Shown: in pieces, positions 42,568-52,909 of the stretch
How the letters are laid out: each line of letters starts with the position of its first letter
How positions within the stretch are numbered: the stretch's first letter is position 1
Origin: Bryopsis sp. KO-2023
Lineage: Eukaryota; Chlorophyta; Ulvophyceae; Bryopsidales; Bryopsidaceae
Direction of reading: 5' to 3'
Assembly: GCA_030272585.1 (NCBI GenBank)
Contig: BSYQ01000002.1
Span: 7,812,001 to 7,876,000, forward strand
DNA: 64,000 nt
Position numbers and translations under genes: made by a program
Notes under the pieces: model-generated
The model's input: the letters and a program-made list of their open reading frames with translations, nothing else
Told to the model about the DNA's origin: nothing
Database searches by the model: none

Positions 42568-42659
42568 GTGGAGAACAGATTCTGACCGGGTCCGTAGAGT
42601 GGATGGATCGTCGCGACTAGAGTTGCCATTTGGCGGGGGTTCGAATCCCCCTCTCCACA
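42568..42659 (+). tRNA. tRNA-like sequence, class II-like, identity unclear
   Basis: GTGGAGA (42568-42574) pairs perfectly with TCTCCAC (42652-42658). GGGGG-TTCGAAT-CCCCC is a perfect T-arm. GCC-ATTT-GGC just before it could be a long variable arm. However, I cannot fold a convincing D-arm or anticodon stem, and the length (92) is high. It may be a pseudogene, an intron-containing tRNA or a tRNA-derived repeat. Confidence 0.35.
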
Positions 42660-43672
42660 CTCTTTTTTTTTTTTAATGAAATATCACACAACAAAGAGCA
42701 CCATCCCTGCAGAAGCAGCCCCAGCGTCTGCAGTCTTTCTTTCAAACTCTTTTACTACAACAAAACACTCGCTCTGTCTTGATGATCCAAGACTGGCTGC
42801 CACCCCGGTTGGCACAACCTAATGTTTCCCTTGTAATCTCGATCTCCAAACCGACATCAGAGGGGTCATTCCACAGGAATGAACTCGTTGACACCGTAGT
42901 GAAGATGCAACGGTTACAGTTGGATTCTCCAGCAAGGAGTCAACTGATGTGTGCATGCGTTTTATTTTCGTTTCATTTGCTGCTCTGTGATGCCCTTCCT
43001 CTCCAGGAAGAGTGGATCACACAAACGTTTGGAGTCGTTTATCGACATCTTACATGGACATGTGCAGTTTGTGCAACGAGCCAAGTAATTGTCTTGAGTT
43101 ATATTTTTATTTGATCCCACACCTCGGGGGGGGTTGGCCAGGTGGTTTTCACTGCAGTCAGCTGTTGCACACACTCATGTCACAGTCATTTTTTTTCTCA
43201 CTCGATCCTGCCAACGAACCGTTCTTTCTCCCACTTTCCAAATAACCGCCAATTTTTTTGTTGTGTACCACCTGTCAAACCTCCAACTTCCCACAAAAAT
43301 CTTTCAAACAATTTTTGACACCTGTGTCTCGTCTCTATAGAAGAAAGAAGTCTCCATATTTCTTTTTCGAAGTTCTATATTCCAAGCCGAAACAATCCCC
43401 CCCTCACTGTCTCACTTGTTTTTCTTTCTCACTTGTTTTTCTTTCTGTGACTGACCCATCACTCTCTCACTCTTTTCCCTCCCCAAAACTTTGCCACTGA
43501 ATCGAAATAAAAAACCAATCAGAATCTTAAAGCTATATTTGGGCTGGCAGGTGCATGATGGACCATCATTAAAAAAAAAAAAAAGCCACACCCACAAGAA
43601 ACCCCTGTATATGTGTTCCCAAAATATGAACAAATCTGCGTCTTTACTCATTTGTGACCATCCTTTTAAAAG
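42660..43672. other. No supported gene
   Basis: Contains T- and C-rich tracts and overlapping short frames. Nothing recognisable. Confidence 0.4.
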
Positions 43673-43860
43673 ATCCGATGATCTGATAACACTGTGAAAA
43701 CAAAACGTTGTGAAATGGTCTGATAACACTGTGAAACAAAACGCTGTGAAATGATCCGATAACAATGTGAACAAAAAACGCTGTGAAATGATCCGATAAC
43801 ACTGTGAAAAAAAAACGCTGTGAAATGGTCCAATAACACTGTGGCATTTAAACGCTTGGC
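43673..43860 (+). repeat. ~38-bp minisatellite, about 4.5 copies
   Basis: The unit is approximately GATCCGATAACACTGTGAAA followed by ACAAAACGCTGTGAAATG, with small indels in A-runs. It leads directly into the palindromes at 43893-43999, which reuse CGCTGTG. Confidence 0.8.
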
Positions 43861-43892
43861 CTCAAATTTGACGTCTTTTTTATTTGCATCGA

Positions 43893-43999
43893 TTCACATC
43901 GTGCTCACTGCGCTCTACAACGTTTTGTAAATACGTTGTAGAGCGCAGTAAGCACGATGTGAAGCGCAATCAATACGCTGTGTGAATTCACAGCGTATT
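43893..43999. repeat. Two adjacent palindromes
   Basis: First: 30-bp arms 43893-43922 and 43934-43963 (TTCACATCGTGCTCACTGCG...), one mismatch, 11-nt loop. Second: 43972-43999, a near-palindrome AATACGCTGTG-TGAATTCA-CAGCGTATT. With the preceding minisatellite this could be a decayed foldback element, though no target duplication was found. Confidence 0.75.
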
Positions 44000-45566
44000 A
44001 GGGGTCAAATCCTATAGTGTTTCCACATTTTTGGGTTTTATGGAGTCCATCAATTCAACAATTGTCGCTTCCTTTGTTCTTTCTTTTTCTTTTTTTATCG
44101 GGGGGGGGGGGGAGCTGGCAGAATCAGGCTTGTGGATGACTTAACCTATATGTGGAAGGAAAAGAATGGTTACACATGTGGGGGGATTTAGAAAAAAAGG
44201 CACCATCCATTTGTGTGTTTTAAATAAAAGCCACTGAGTGCATTAGCCACAAAACACTCCAGCAACTCTGGTGCATTTGAGCTCCGCTGTTTTCTTGAAA
44301 GGTTCCTTTTAGTCATCCCTGTTTCGTTTCAGGGGCCAACCGAAAGATGGAAAAATGAAGTCCCTTGCAAGGATAAATATTCCAGAAAACTGGTGAGAAA
44401 AAAGGCACCCCCACAAGAAATCCCTCCATTCTAAAATGAAAACAAACCTCCCAAGAAAATCATGTTGTTTTCTTGGGAGGTAGAATTATTGGTTACAAAA
44501 GAAAAAAAAGCCCTAGCAAAATGGAAAAGGTTCCATGACCCACAATCTCAAGGCCAGGTCCCAACACTAGTTTTTACGACAATTTTCGTTCAAAGATCGC
44601 ACCCCGCGTGCATCATATTTTTGGCCATCTGGCAAGCCCCTCCACGAGAGCCTTGGGGGGACGCAGCACTGTCAGAAGGGGTCTGCAGGAAACAGTCCAG
44701 CAGCCCTTGGATGGCGTCCCAATCGCGTCAGAATGGAGCAGCAGAATGCAATACCGAAGCCCCGTCTTTAGGAATGTTCGTCGGCGCTTGAGTCAAAACC
44801 CCCCAACCTCCGCCCGTGAAAAAAAATGAAGCCGACTTCAGGCCGATATACCTACGTTTTGTCTCGTCGCCGTTCAGTCTACTCGAAAAAAGAAAATCAA
44901 AAAAGGGGAGTCGATCGCAGAAAAGGAAAGAAGAGTCGTCACCCATCCACTCACTGCAGAAAATTTTGACCTCGACCCTTTGTCAAGTTGTCGAATCATC
45001 GCCGTCGATCAATCCGACAACACCACCGCCGCAGTTCAAAAGTGGTGTGATCACAGCCCACAAACAGCTTTTTCGGACGATCGAGTCTCTGTGCAGGCAA
45101 CGTTTTTCATATCGGTCAACCGAACGCAGGTGGGTTTGCTCGGCGTCATTTTTTGGCTTACCCTTTTTTAAAATTTATCGGGAAACCCAGGTAGGAGACG
45201 ACTGTAAAGGGGCTTACTGAGACTTCAGGTTTTGGCTCTGCGACGTTGGGGGGTGGTCTTGGGAACGTTCGACTGGAAATTGTTTTTTGCTGCTCTCGCC
45301 TAAGCTCTGGCCCTTTTCGTCTTGTTTTTTTGAAGAAGGGGGCTGGGGGGAATAGCTCCTTTTTGCATTACATGGTGCTGGGCGTCCCACAGCGATTTTT
45401 TCGCCCGAAAACACCTGCGCACTCGACAAGGCGATAAAAGTCTTGCTTTGGGCCCGTTTAATCTTTTGATCTTCTTTGTAAATCGAGGAAGATCATCGTG
45501 TTTTCTTTTTCAGGGAGATCATTGATCGATTGATATTTTTTTTCCGAATTGAAGGGGGGCGCCACC
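44000..45566 (+). repeat. Duplicated 5' region of F-box/WD40 gene, with family R blocks
   Basis: 44000-44560 resembles 60960-61430 (shared GGCTTGTGGATGA..T, CACTCCAGCAACTCTGGTGC; frame coding RLVDDLTYM against RLVDVLTYM). 44560-45566 resembles 62480-63440 (CCTTGGATGGCGTC, GTCGATCAATCCGACAACAC, TTCGGACGATCGAGT). A hairpin CCTCCCAAGAAAA...TTTTCTTGGGAGG lies at 44449-44482. Open frames are not in register between the copies, so I read it as duplicated promoter, UTR and repeat DNA rather than an extra gene. Confidence 0.5.
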
Positions 45567-46619
45567 ATAAGCGACCTCATTCCGGTCGACTGGGACTTAC
45601 CCAGAGATATTCTGGTTGATATTCTTGGGAGGATTCCTGCTGTATCGCTTGCTAGATGCTCTTGTGTGGCCACATCTTGGCGAGAAGTTACAAAGGAGGA
45701 ATCGACCTTAAAAAGGAAAATCAGCTTGGAACATGCGTGGTTACATGAGCCAATAGAACCCCTTATTCACAAGGATCAAAACTGTTATCCCACATGTTGT
45801 TGTGCCAAGATGGAAAATTTCATTGCCTTGGGTTGTGACAAAAGGTTGAAGGTGTTTGATTTCGATCGAAAAGAATTTGTTTTCGATAATGAGGACATTG
45901 GGTGTGTTTGGAGTCTTGCTTTTATGGATGGGATGCTTCTGACCGGGAAGACCGATGGTGCGCTATGTGGATGGGACATATCCACATGGAAACAACTTTT
46001 TTGCGTGTCAATTTTCGATTCCACTATCACATCAATTGCAAACCTTGGTGACAACGTGGCTATAGCGGGAAGACATGGGAATCTTCAAATTTGGAGAAAA
46101 GGGGTGTGGGAGTTCGATAGATCCCTTCAAGGTCACGAAGATTCTGTTATATGCATCTTGCCCCAACCAGGCAATCTCTTGATCAGTGGGTCGAAGGATG
46201 AGACGATTCGAATATGGAACTTAGTTGATAATGCCTGCCTTAGAGTGATTGGTGGACAGAAAAAGGGAGTATTCTCCATGGATGTTTCTGATGGACTAGT
46301 CTTTTGTGGAGCGTGGGACAGTAGCATTCGTTCATGGGAATTCGAAAGCGGTAAATATGTTCAAACCTTTCGAGGTCACACAGATGGAGTGACCTCCATC
46401 CTTGTTAGAGAAGGTCGGATGTTCTCGGGATCTTTCGATCAAACAATCAAAATATGGGATACAACGAAGGGCGAGTGTGTGCGAAGTTTTGATTGTTCGC
46501 ACAAGTGGCAGCGATCTATGGATAAAGCTGGGGATGTTTTATGGGTTAACGATGGAAAGTTGGTGGTCGTTAGTAGTGATGAGGAGATCTTAGAGTGGGA
46601 TTTTTCCAAGGGGTTGTAA
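45567..46619 (+). CDS. F-box/WD40 gene whose ATG is ATA
   Basis: Reading from ISDLIPVDWDLPRDILVDI, the frame is intact for 350 codons and ends DEEILEWDFSKGL-stop. F-box at the start (GRIPAVSLARCSCVATSWREV), then blades such as GALCGWDIST, GNLQIWRKGVW, LISGSKDETIRIWNL and MFSGSFDQTIKIWDTTKG. The codon matching the ATG of the paralogs at 26295 and 63441 is ATA, within GCCACC-ATA-AGC. An in-frame TGA sits at 45531, and the next in-frame ATG is at about residue 86, past the F-box. Either the start is lost and the protein lacks its F-box, or a near-cognate codon or an upstream spliced exon is used. The body shows no other damage. Sub-group with 26295 and 63441. Confidence 0.75.
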   Translation: MSDLIPVDWDLPRDILVDILGRIPAVSLARCSCVATSWREVTKEESTLKRKISLEHAWLHEPIEPLIHKDQNCYPTCCCAKMENFIALGCDKRLKVFDFDRKEFVFDNEDIGCVWSLAFMDGMLLTGKTDGALCGWDISTWKQLFCVSIFDSTITSIANLGDNVAIAGRHGNLQIWRKGVWEFDRSLQGHEDSVICILPQPGNLLISGSKDETIRIWNLVDNACLRVIGGQKKGVFSMDVSDGLVFCGAWDSSIRSWEFESGKYVQTFRGHTDGVTSILVREGRMFSGSFDQTIKIWDTTKGECVRSFDCSHKWQRSMDKAGDVLWVNDGKLVVVSSDEEILEWDFSKGL

Positions 46620-47195
46620 CATTTCTTGATACAAATCTTCGAAATATATAGACATACACTTGTCACAAGCACAGCTAGCCCGTATCGGCGGAGCCGCTAA
46701 GGCCATTGAAAATCAAGGGGTACTAACAAGAAATATCCCACAATTTTTGATGCATTTAGGGACTTCCATGTCGTCGACTGATCCAACTTTAAGATTGGTT
46801 AAGGTTGAAGATAAGGACACTCTCTCTTGTTCTTGAAATATCTGTGTAAGAAGTTTGTTTTGACACCACTCTCTGATTCTACACGAAGTATTGTGATCAA
46901 GTCTATCATTTCGTTGAGTTCCTATCAAATATATTGTATGATATACTTTTGTTATATTGCGTTCATTGATTGGGAGGTGCAATTCCAAAGAGGAGCGCTC
47001 ATTTGAATTCGTTATAGCCCGCTTGATTTTTTCAATATTTCAAGTCTCTATAAATTAAGAGAAACGAAACAGATTGCCCCTTGTTTCCCTTGTTGAACTT
47101 CGTGGGATGATCAACGGAAGAAGCACGATCTGTCGTGGATTTTTATGAATAAAAATATAGAAGGGATATTCTCATTTGAAATTTGGGAGGGGATG
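46620..47195. other. No supported gene
   Basis: Downstream of the F-box/WD40 gene. A 91-codon minus-strand frame (46713-46988, MELHLPINERNITKVYHTIY) looks protein-like but has no recognised family. Confidence 0.35.
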
Positions 47196-47264
47196 CACAT
47201 GCAAAAGCTAGCCGCATCAAATCCTAAGTTCAACTCCTTAGACCATTCGGCCACTTATACCACG
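47196..47264 (-). tRNA. Truncated tRNA-Leu-like sequence
   Basis: The minus strand starts GTGGTATAAGTGGCCGAATGG, a good class II 5' half with A box. TTGAA-CTTAGGA-TTTGA follows as a weak anticodon arm, giving UAG. No T-arm or matching acceptor 3' strand follows. Likely a tRNA pseudogene. Confidence 0.35.
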
Positions 47265-47468
47265 AAAAATATGGAACAAAGTTGTCTCTTGATTGTGAAC
47301 ATAATGAAGTATTGGTGAAGAACAAAAACAATTTTAGTGGTCTCTGTGGGTTGTTGTCGATGGTGAATCCTGTGCTCAGCTCTGGTGCAATCTCCTCCCA
47401 CCAAAGCAGGCGGTCAGTTTTCGCTGCTTGGTTTCTCAACACTTCGTCTATTTCACTACCAATCCCTC
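47265..47468 (-). other. Open frame cut by the retrotransposon insertion
   Basis: The minus-strand frame includes EIDEVLRNQAAKTDRLLWW and EEIAPELSTGFTIDNNPQRP. It is open up to the insertion point. Across the empty site the frame meets a TGA at once, so an exon start near the border would be required. Unassigned. Confidence 0.25.
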
Positions 47469-47726
47469 TGAAACAGTGGTGGAGACCACTGGTGAAGACG
47501 CACTGGAACTTTCTTTCGCTTGAAAAATGAATTACAATAGTGGGCGCGAAGGCCCCTTAAGTACTCCCCTGATACAACCTATCAACACCTGTCAACGCCT
47601 ATCAAGGTCCCTTCAGTCGTACCAGAGTGGACCCTTCACACACACGTGTTTCCACTCACTTCCTCGTGAGCTGACCTGTGGTACTACTGTACCGCCAGTC
47701 TCACCAAAGACCCGACGGCTGTAACA
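47469..47726 (-). repeat. 3' LTR of the Ty3 element
   Basis: On the minus strand it begins TGTTACAGCCGTCGGGTC and ends CACCACTGTTTCA. Same length and, by eye, same sequence as 55013-55270. The internal side is AAGAGAGGCGGCGTT, a weak polypurine tract. Confidence 0.95.
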
Positions 47727-48289
47727 AACGCCGCCTCTCTTGTCAGTTCGCCCCGGACTTCAAAAAGAGAATAACCCGAGGGTCTAACAATGAAAAACCA
47801 ACTAAACATGGAATTAAAACTTCCCGTGAAACCCTTTAAAATCACGAAACCCAACCTATAAAAATCCCCCCAGAACCACACCAGTAACCCCGACCCACGA
47901 ACTCCAACCACCCACTTAACTGTCTCTGACGGCTTGCACGGCTACCAGCGCAATTGCGCCATCCTCTCTCCTTGCGCGCACCAACAACTGTCAGACGACA
48001 GGGGTGTCTCCATCTCCTTGCTTGTCCACAGCAGCTATGTGATATCGCAGACAACCCATTTCGCCAACCGGAAAAGTTGGTATCAACTCAACCCTTTCCT
48101 GTTACGCTAGGCGTATTTCCACCGAATGATGTCCCATACCACCAATCGAGGAGGTTCTTCGACCGATTGTCTGGAGTCAGCCGATATCCACATCAACTGC
48201 GGCAGCCTCGTGGAACTCCAACGATAGGTCCTGTGTTGTTCCTCGTTCCACTGTCGATTTCGTTCAGCACCTGAACTATACCGTGTAGC

Positions 48290-51200
48290 TCAAGGCAATC
48301 GAGCAGCAGTCCGGTAATCAGCGACAGCTTGGAGAGCGTTCTGTAGTTCGCTGAACGGCAACCACAGTGCTTCCTCCATGCCGTAACCTCGCCACTTCAC
48401 CAAGTATTCGGTGACTGTTTGCCGTCCACGGCGCCTCTCACGATGGTCCACGATTCTTTCCACCTCATACTCCTCCTGTCCCTCTACTAACTCCGGCGGA
48501 GGTGCTTCAAGCTCCCTCTGACCATACGCCGCCGTTGTTAGAAATTTGCGCAACAGGGACACGTGGAACACATCGTGTATCAGCCACCCCTGAGGTAGTT
48601 GTAGACGATAGGCGACTTCTCCTATTTTTGCGGAGATACGGAATGGACCAACGTATTTTGCCCGTTACTTCGAACTTGGTCCACCATGTTTGAACTCAAA
48701 GTTCTTGGTCCGCAACAGAACCCTTTCACCAACTGCAAACTGTTCGTCTCGACGGCGCTGATCCGCCACGCGTTTCATCCGCGTTCGAGCAACCTCTAGT
48801 TGTTGTTTTGCAGTCCTCAAGTCGTCTCTCAGACGCTTGGTAAATTGGTTCACGCCTTCAGCTTTTGGATCCACTGGTCGCGCAGATACCAAAGCTGCTG
48901 GATGTTCCGGGTGCAGTCCATAGTTCAAGTAAAATGGACTGTATTTGGTCGCTGAGTGAATGCCACTGTTGTAGACATATTCCACTTGCGCCAACCGGAT
49001 ATCCCAGTCGTCTTGTCGCTCAGATACATACGCCCTCAGCGTCTCTTGTACCGTTCGGATATCCCTTTCCGTTATGCCATCAGTTTGTGGATGAAATGAA
49101 GTAGACATCCGCAACTGACCCCCTAGCATCTCCCAAAGAGATCGCCAGAAGTGACTCGTGAAACGAGTATCGCGGTCGCTGACTATGGACTTAGGCAGTC
49201 CATGCAGCCTCCAGATATTCTGAAAGAACAACTGGGCATAGCCTTCCGCGGTTACACGAGTTGTGGTAGGAACTAAGTGCACCATCTTGGTTAGACGGTC
49301 ACAGAACACTGCGATGGCGTTGTGTCCTCGAGCTGTCTCGGGTAACTCAACCACGAGATCAGTCGCTATGGACTCCCACTTCCGCGTTGGCACAGGCAAA
49401 GGCTGAAGCAACCCCGCCGGCCTTCTTGTCATTGCCTTTGTTCTCTGGCAAGTTGGACACGTGCGAACATAGTGGTTGACGTCCTTTTTCCAGAAACGCC
49501 AATAGAAATATCGCCCCACAAGTTCCCTTGTTCGTTCCTGGCCTTTATGACCGCTAGCAGGAGAATCATGACAGAGCCGCAATACCAGGTTACGGATGTT
49601 CCCACTAGGCACCACTAGGCATAATTCCTCGCCTTGAGGTCCGGAAAGTTTCCTTTTGAGCAAACCATCCTCTTCCATCTCATACATAGCTAACGCATTT
49701 GGATCTCGCGCTTCTAACCGTGTGACAATATCCGCTACCGTTTGATCTAACCGTTGGGCATTTCTGATGGCATCCAACAGATCATCGGTGGGACCGGTGC
49801 GCGCGTCAACCAAAGCGTTCAGCTCAAGTGACGGTCGATTGGTTTTTCCCTCTAGATCTCCCGACTCCTCCTCAGCCGCAGCTGCGTCACCCAGGTCACG
49901 TCTACCGAGTTTTTCCACTTCTTTCGGTGACGGATCCCAAAATTTCATTGGGGGTTCCTCTAAGGCCGCATCTGACGCATCAGAGGCCCAATCCCCTAAC
50001 TGACCTTTTCCTGGGCGTTCAGGTCCAGTTTCCTGACCGGAGTCTCCACTATTGCGGTAACCATCAGCCCGAGCTGGTTCATCAGCCTTAGCTGGGGTAG
50101 TAGTGCCGCCACCGCAAGGGGTTTTCAGCGTGTCCTCACGAAGAGGCATCCGCGATAACGCATCAGCTACAACGTTTGCTGACCCTTTAACATGAACAAT
50201 GTCAAAGTCAAAGGCACTTAACAGTTCAACCCAACGCGCTTGACGTCTAGTGAGCGTCGGCTGAGTTTTCAAAAACTGAAGTGAAGCGTTATCAGTCTGA
50301 AGCTGGAACTTGCGTCCCTCCAAATATGGTCGCCATGTCCTTAGACAATGCACCACGGCCAGCAACTCCTGTTCATGTACAGGGTAGTTGCGCTCTGCGG
50401 GGTTCATCTTATGCGACTCGTAAGCCACAGGCTGAAGCACACCGCTAGGCCCCTCTTGGCAGAGTACGCCGCCAACTGCAAATTGAGACGAGTCCGTGTA
50501 CACAACAAACGGACGTTTCAAATCCGGGTAAAGGAGCACCGGTTGAGTAGTGAGGTATCGACGAAGCGTTTCAAACGCACGTTGACACTCTGGTGTCCAT
50601 CGGAACACCACATTGGCTTTAGTTAACTCGTGAAGTGGTGCTGCTATTTCGCTAAACCGAAAGATAAACTTACGGTAATAACTAGCCATTCCTAAGAAGG
50701 AACGCACTTCCGAGACTGTCTGCGGTTGTGGCCAGTTCTTTAACTTCGCCACCTTATCATCCATCGGCTTTACGCCGCCCGCAGAAATCCAATGCCCAAG
50801 GTACTCAACTCCTTGTTTCGCGAGTTCACACTTCGGCAGCTTGCAATAAAGCTGTTGTTCTCGAAGTTTCTGCATCACCGCGTTAACATGCCTTGCATGA
50901 CCTTCTGCGGTTCGCGAAAATATCAGTATATCGTCTAAAAAGACGACGACGAAATCATCCAGGTACTCACGCAATATGTCATTCAACATTGACATGAAGT
51001 AACCTGGGGCCCCTGTTAAGCCGAACGGAACCACTAGAAACTCATAGTGTCCGTATCTCGACCTGAATGCGCTCTTGTGCACATCATCAGGGTTAAGGCG
51101 CTGTTGCCAGTAGCCTGTTCGGAGGTCGATCTTCGTAAAGTATCGGCTCCCCCCTAACCTATCGAATAACTCCTCCGTGCGTGGCAAAGGATACCTTGTC

Positions 51201-52909
51201 TTGACCGTTTGACGGTTCAAAACTCGGTAATCAATGCACATTCGCAAAGTCCCCTCCTTTTTGGGCACGAATAAGATCGGTGCACCATAGGGTGAATGCG
51301 AAGGTCGGATGAAGCCCTTTTCCAACAGGAAATCAATTTGGGTCTTCATTTCATCCAACTCTGCCGGAGAGTATCGATATAACGGCCGCCAAGCGGGTTT
51401 ACTTCCTGGTTCTAAGTCGATTTTCATATCGTACTTAGGCCTCAATGGCGCCAACCCAGGTAAGTCCGCTGGAAACATGTCAGCGTTTTTCCGGAACGCA
51501 TCCCGAATTACCTTCTCAGGTATTGCTTTAACAGCATCCTCAAAACGCGGATCAACCTCAGTTGATGCATCATCCTTCTTCACCTGCAGGTGGTCTACCT
51601 TCTCGAGGTTAGCAAGGTGAAGCGTTTGAGTACTGTCCGGGAACTTGGACATGTTTGCCGTTGTTGGTTCAACAAGCAACAGTTCGTATTGATTCGTCTT
51701 TTTCTGATCCGAATTTGACATACTCTTTGCCTGACGCACAAGCACTAGGCAAGAGTGTCTCCGTCTCTGTCGCAACGCTTTCGCGGCGACTTTTGCGGAT
51801 ATAATTTCCCCAAGGTTTGGGTCACTATCAGATGGGCTTTCGGGTATACCAGGCTGAACGCCTTGAATAACTGCGTCAGGTTGGTTGCGCCTTGGTATCC
51901 GAAGTTGATGCCTTTGCCAATCAATCATGGGGTTGACTCTTGTTAGCCATGCTTTACCCAAGATCAAGGCATGTTGAGTTTTAGGCAACACATACAAAGT
52001 CGTTGTGGCAGAAGTAGGTCCCAGCCGCACTACTGTACGTATCTGCTGTTGGACATCTACCTTGGTGCCATCCGCGAGTACACAATCAGTGGGGGATTCC
52101 ACTGGTTCAAACTTGACTCGGGTCATCGACTTAGCCACATCCTCCGCTATGAAATCTCCCGATGCACCACTATCTATGAGTGCTGTGATCGGTCGATTGG
52201 CGATCTTGACTACCACTCGGAACAAGGATCCCACAGCGTCAGCTTCGCTTAATGTGGTAACCAACGTTCTGTGTCCCGGGGTAGGACTAGACTTCGAGAA
52301 TTTCGGTTCCTTTGGCTGGCGTGTTGCGGAGAGCGGTTGTTGGTCGGTTTGACAACTAACGCTACTTTGTTGCATCCGCACGGGCTGATCACAACCCTGG
52401 TTGACACTTGCCAAATACCGCCGCCAAGGTTTAACCGATGAACGTGGAAAAAGTGCCTTTTTAGGCAGAAGGTTCGCGCTCTCTCTCATGGGGGCTTGCG
52501 TTTTCCTTCTCCGTTCATTCTCACTTATTTCGCCACCTTCCCTTTGCTGGTTTTGGTCCAAGCCAACTCGTCCATCCCAACCAGATAAGGCCATTCTCAG
52601 AGTTCCAACATGTTGACTGACTGATGCATCCGCTACACCAGACATGTTTGAACGGTTCTCTTGGCGCTTTCCGGCTTTCTGTTCTAAAGCATTAATCAAC
52701 TTTTTGCAAACAGTGTGTTGATACAACACTGCCCACTGTTTCACACGTCCCTTTCCCCCACGAGATCCTCTTCTCGTTTTTCCAATCCGTTTATGAGGTG
52801 AACACGATTTTACCGGAGCACTGCCCCTCTTTTTACTCGTAGGCAAGTGCCTATTCGGTTTACAGCCAGTTGCTTTAACCTCTCCGGCTGTCCGATGCGA
52901 GGAAATCAG
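48290..52909 (-). CDS. Retrotransposon pol: protease, RT, RNase H, integrase, chromodomain; one in-frame TAA
   Basis: Frame -1 relative to gag, open across the gag stop. Protease active site IDSGASGDFIAED (~residue 247 counted from 52909). RT: LRMCIDYRVLN, KIDLRTGYWQ and a catalytic FLDDILIF where most Ty3 elements have YLDD. RNase H: VVYTDSSQFAVGG, KGSANVVADALSR. Integrase: zinc motif H..H..C..C (CHDSPASGHKG...CPTCQRT), then D, D, E in ATDLVVELP, SDRDTRFTS and TDGITERD. A TAA at 48665-48667 follows HGGPSSK. The same frame then continues RAKYVGPFRIS (the GPY/F module) and a chromodomain (YEVERIVDHR, EYLVKWRGY) to the stop at 48290. The chromodomain keeps the Y/W/Y cage expected for binding methylated histone tails. 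The TAA is either a fresh mutation or a read-through stop. Confidence 0.95.

Noticed and set aside
44816-45220. 134-codon frame upstream of the F-box gene as a separate protein
   Set aside because: The homologous region at 62.8-63.2 kb is open in different frames, so coding is not conserved.
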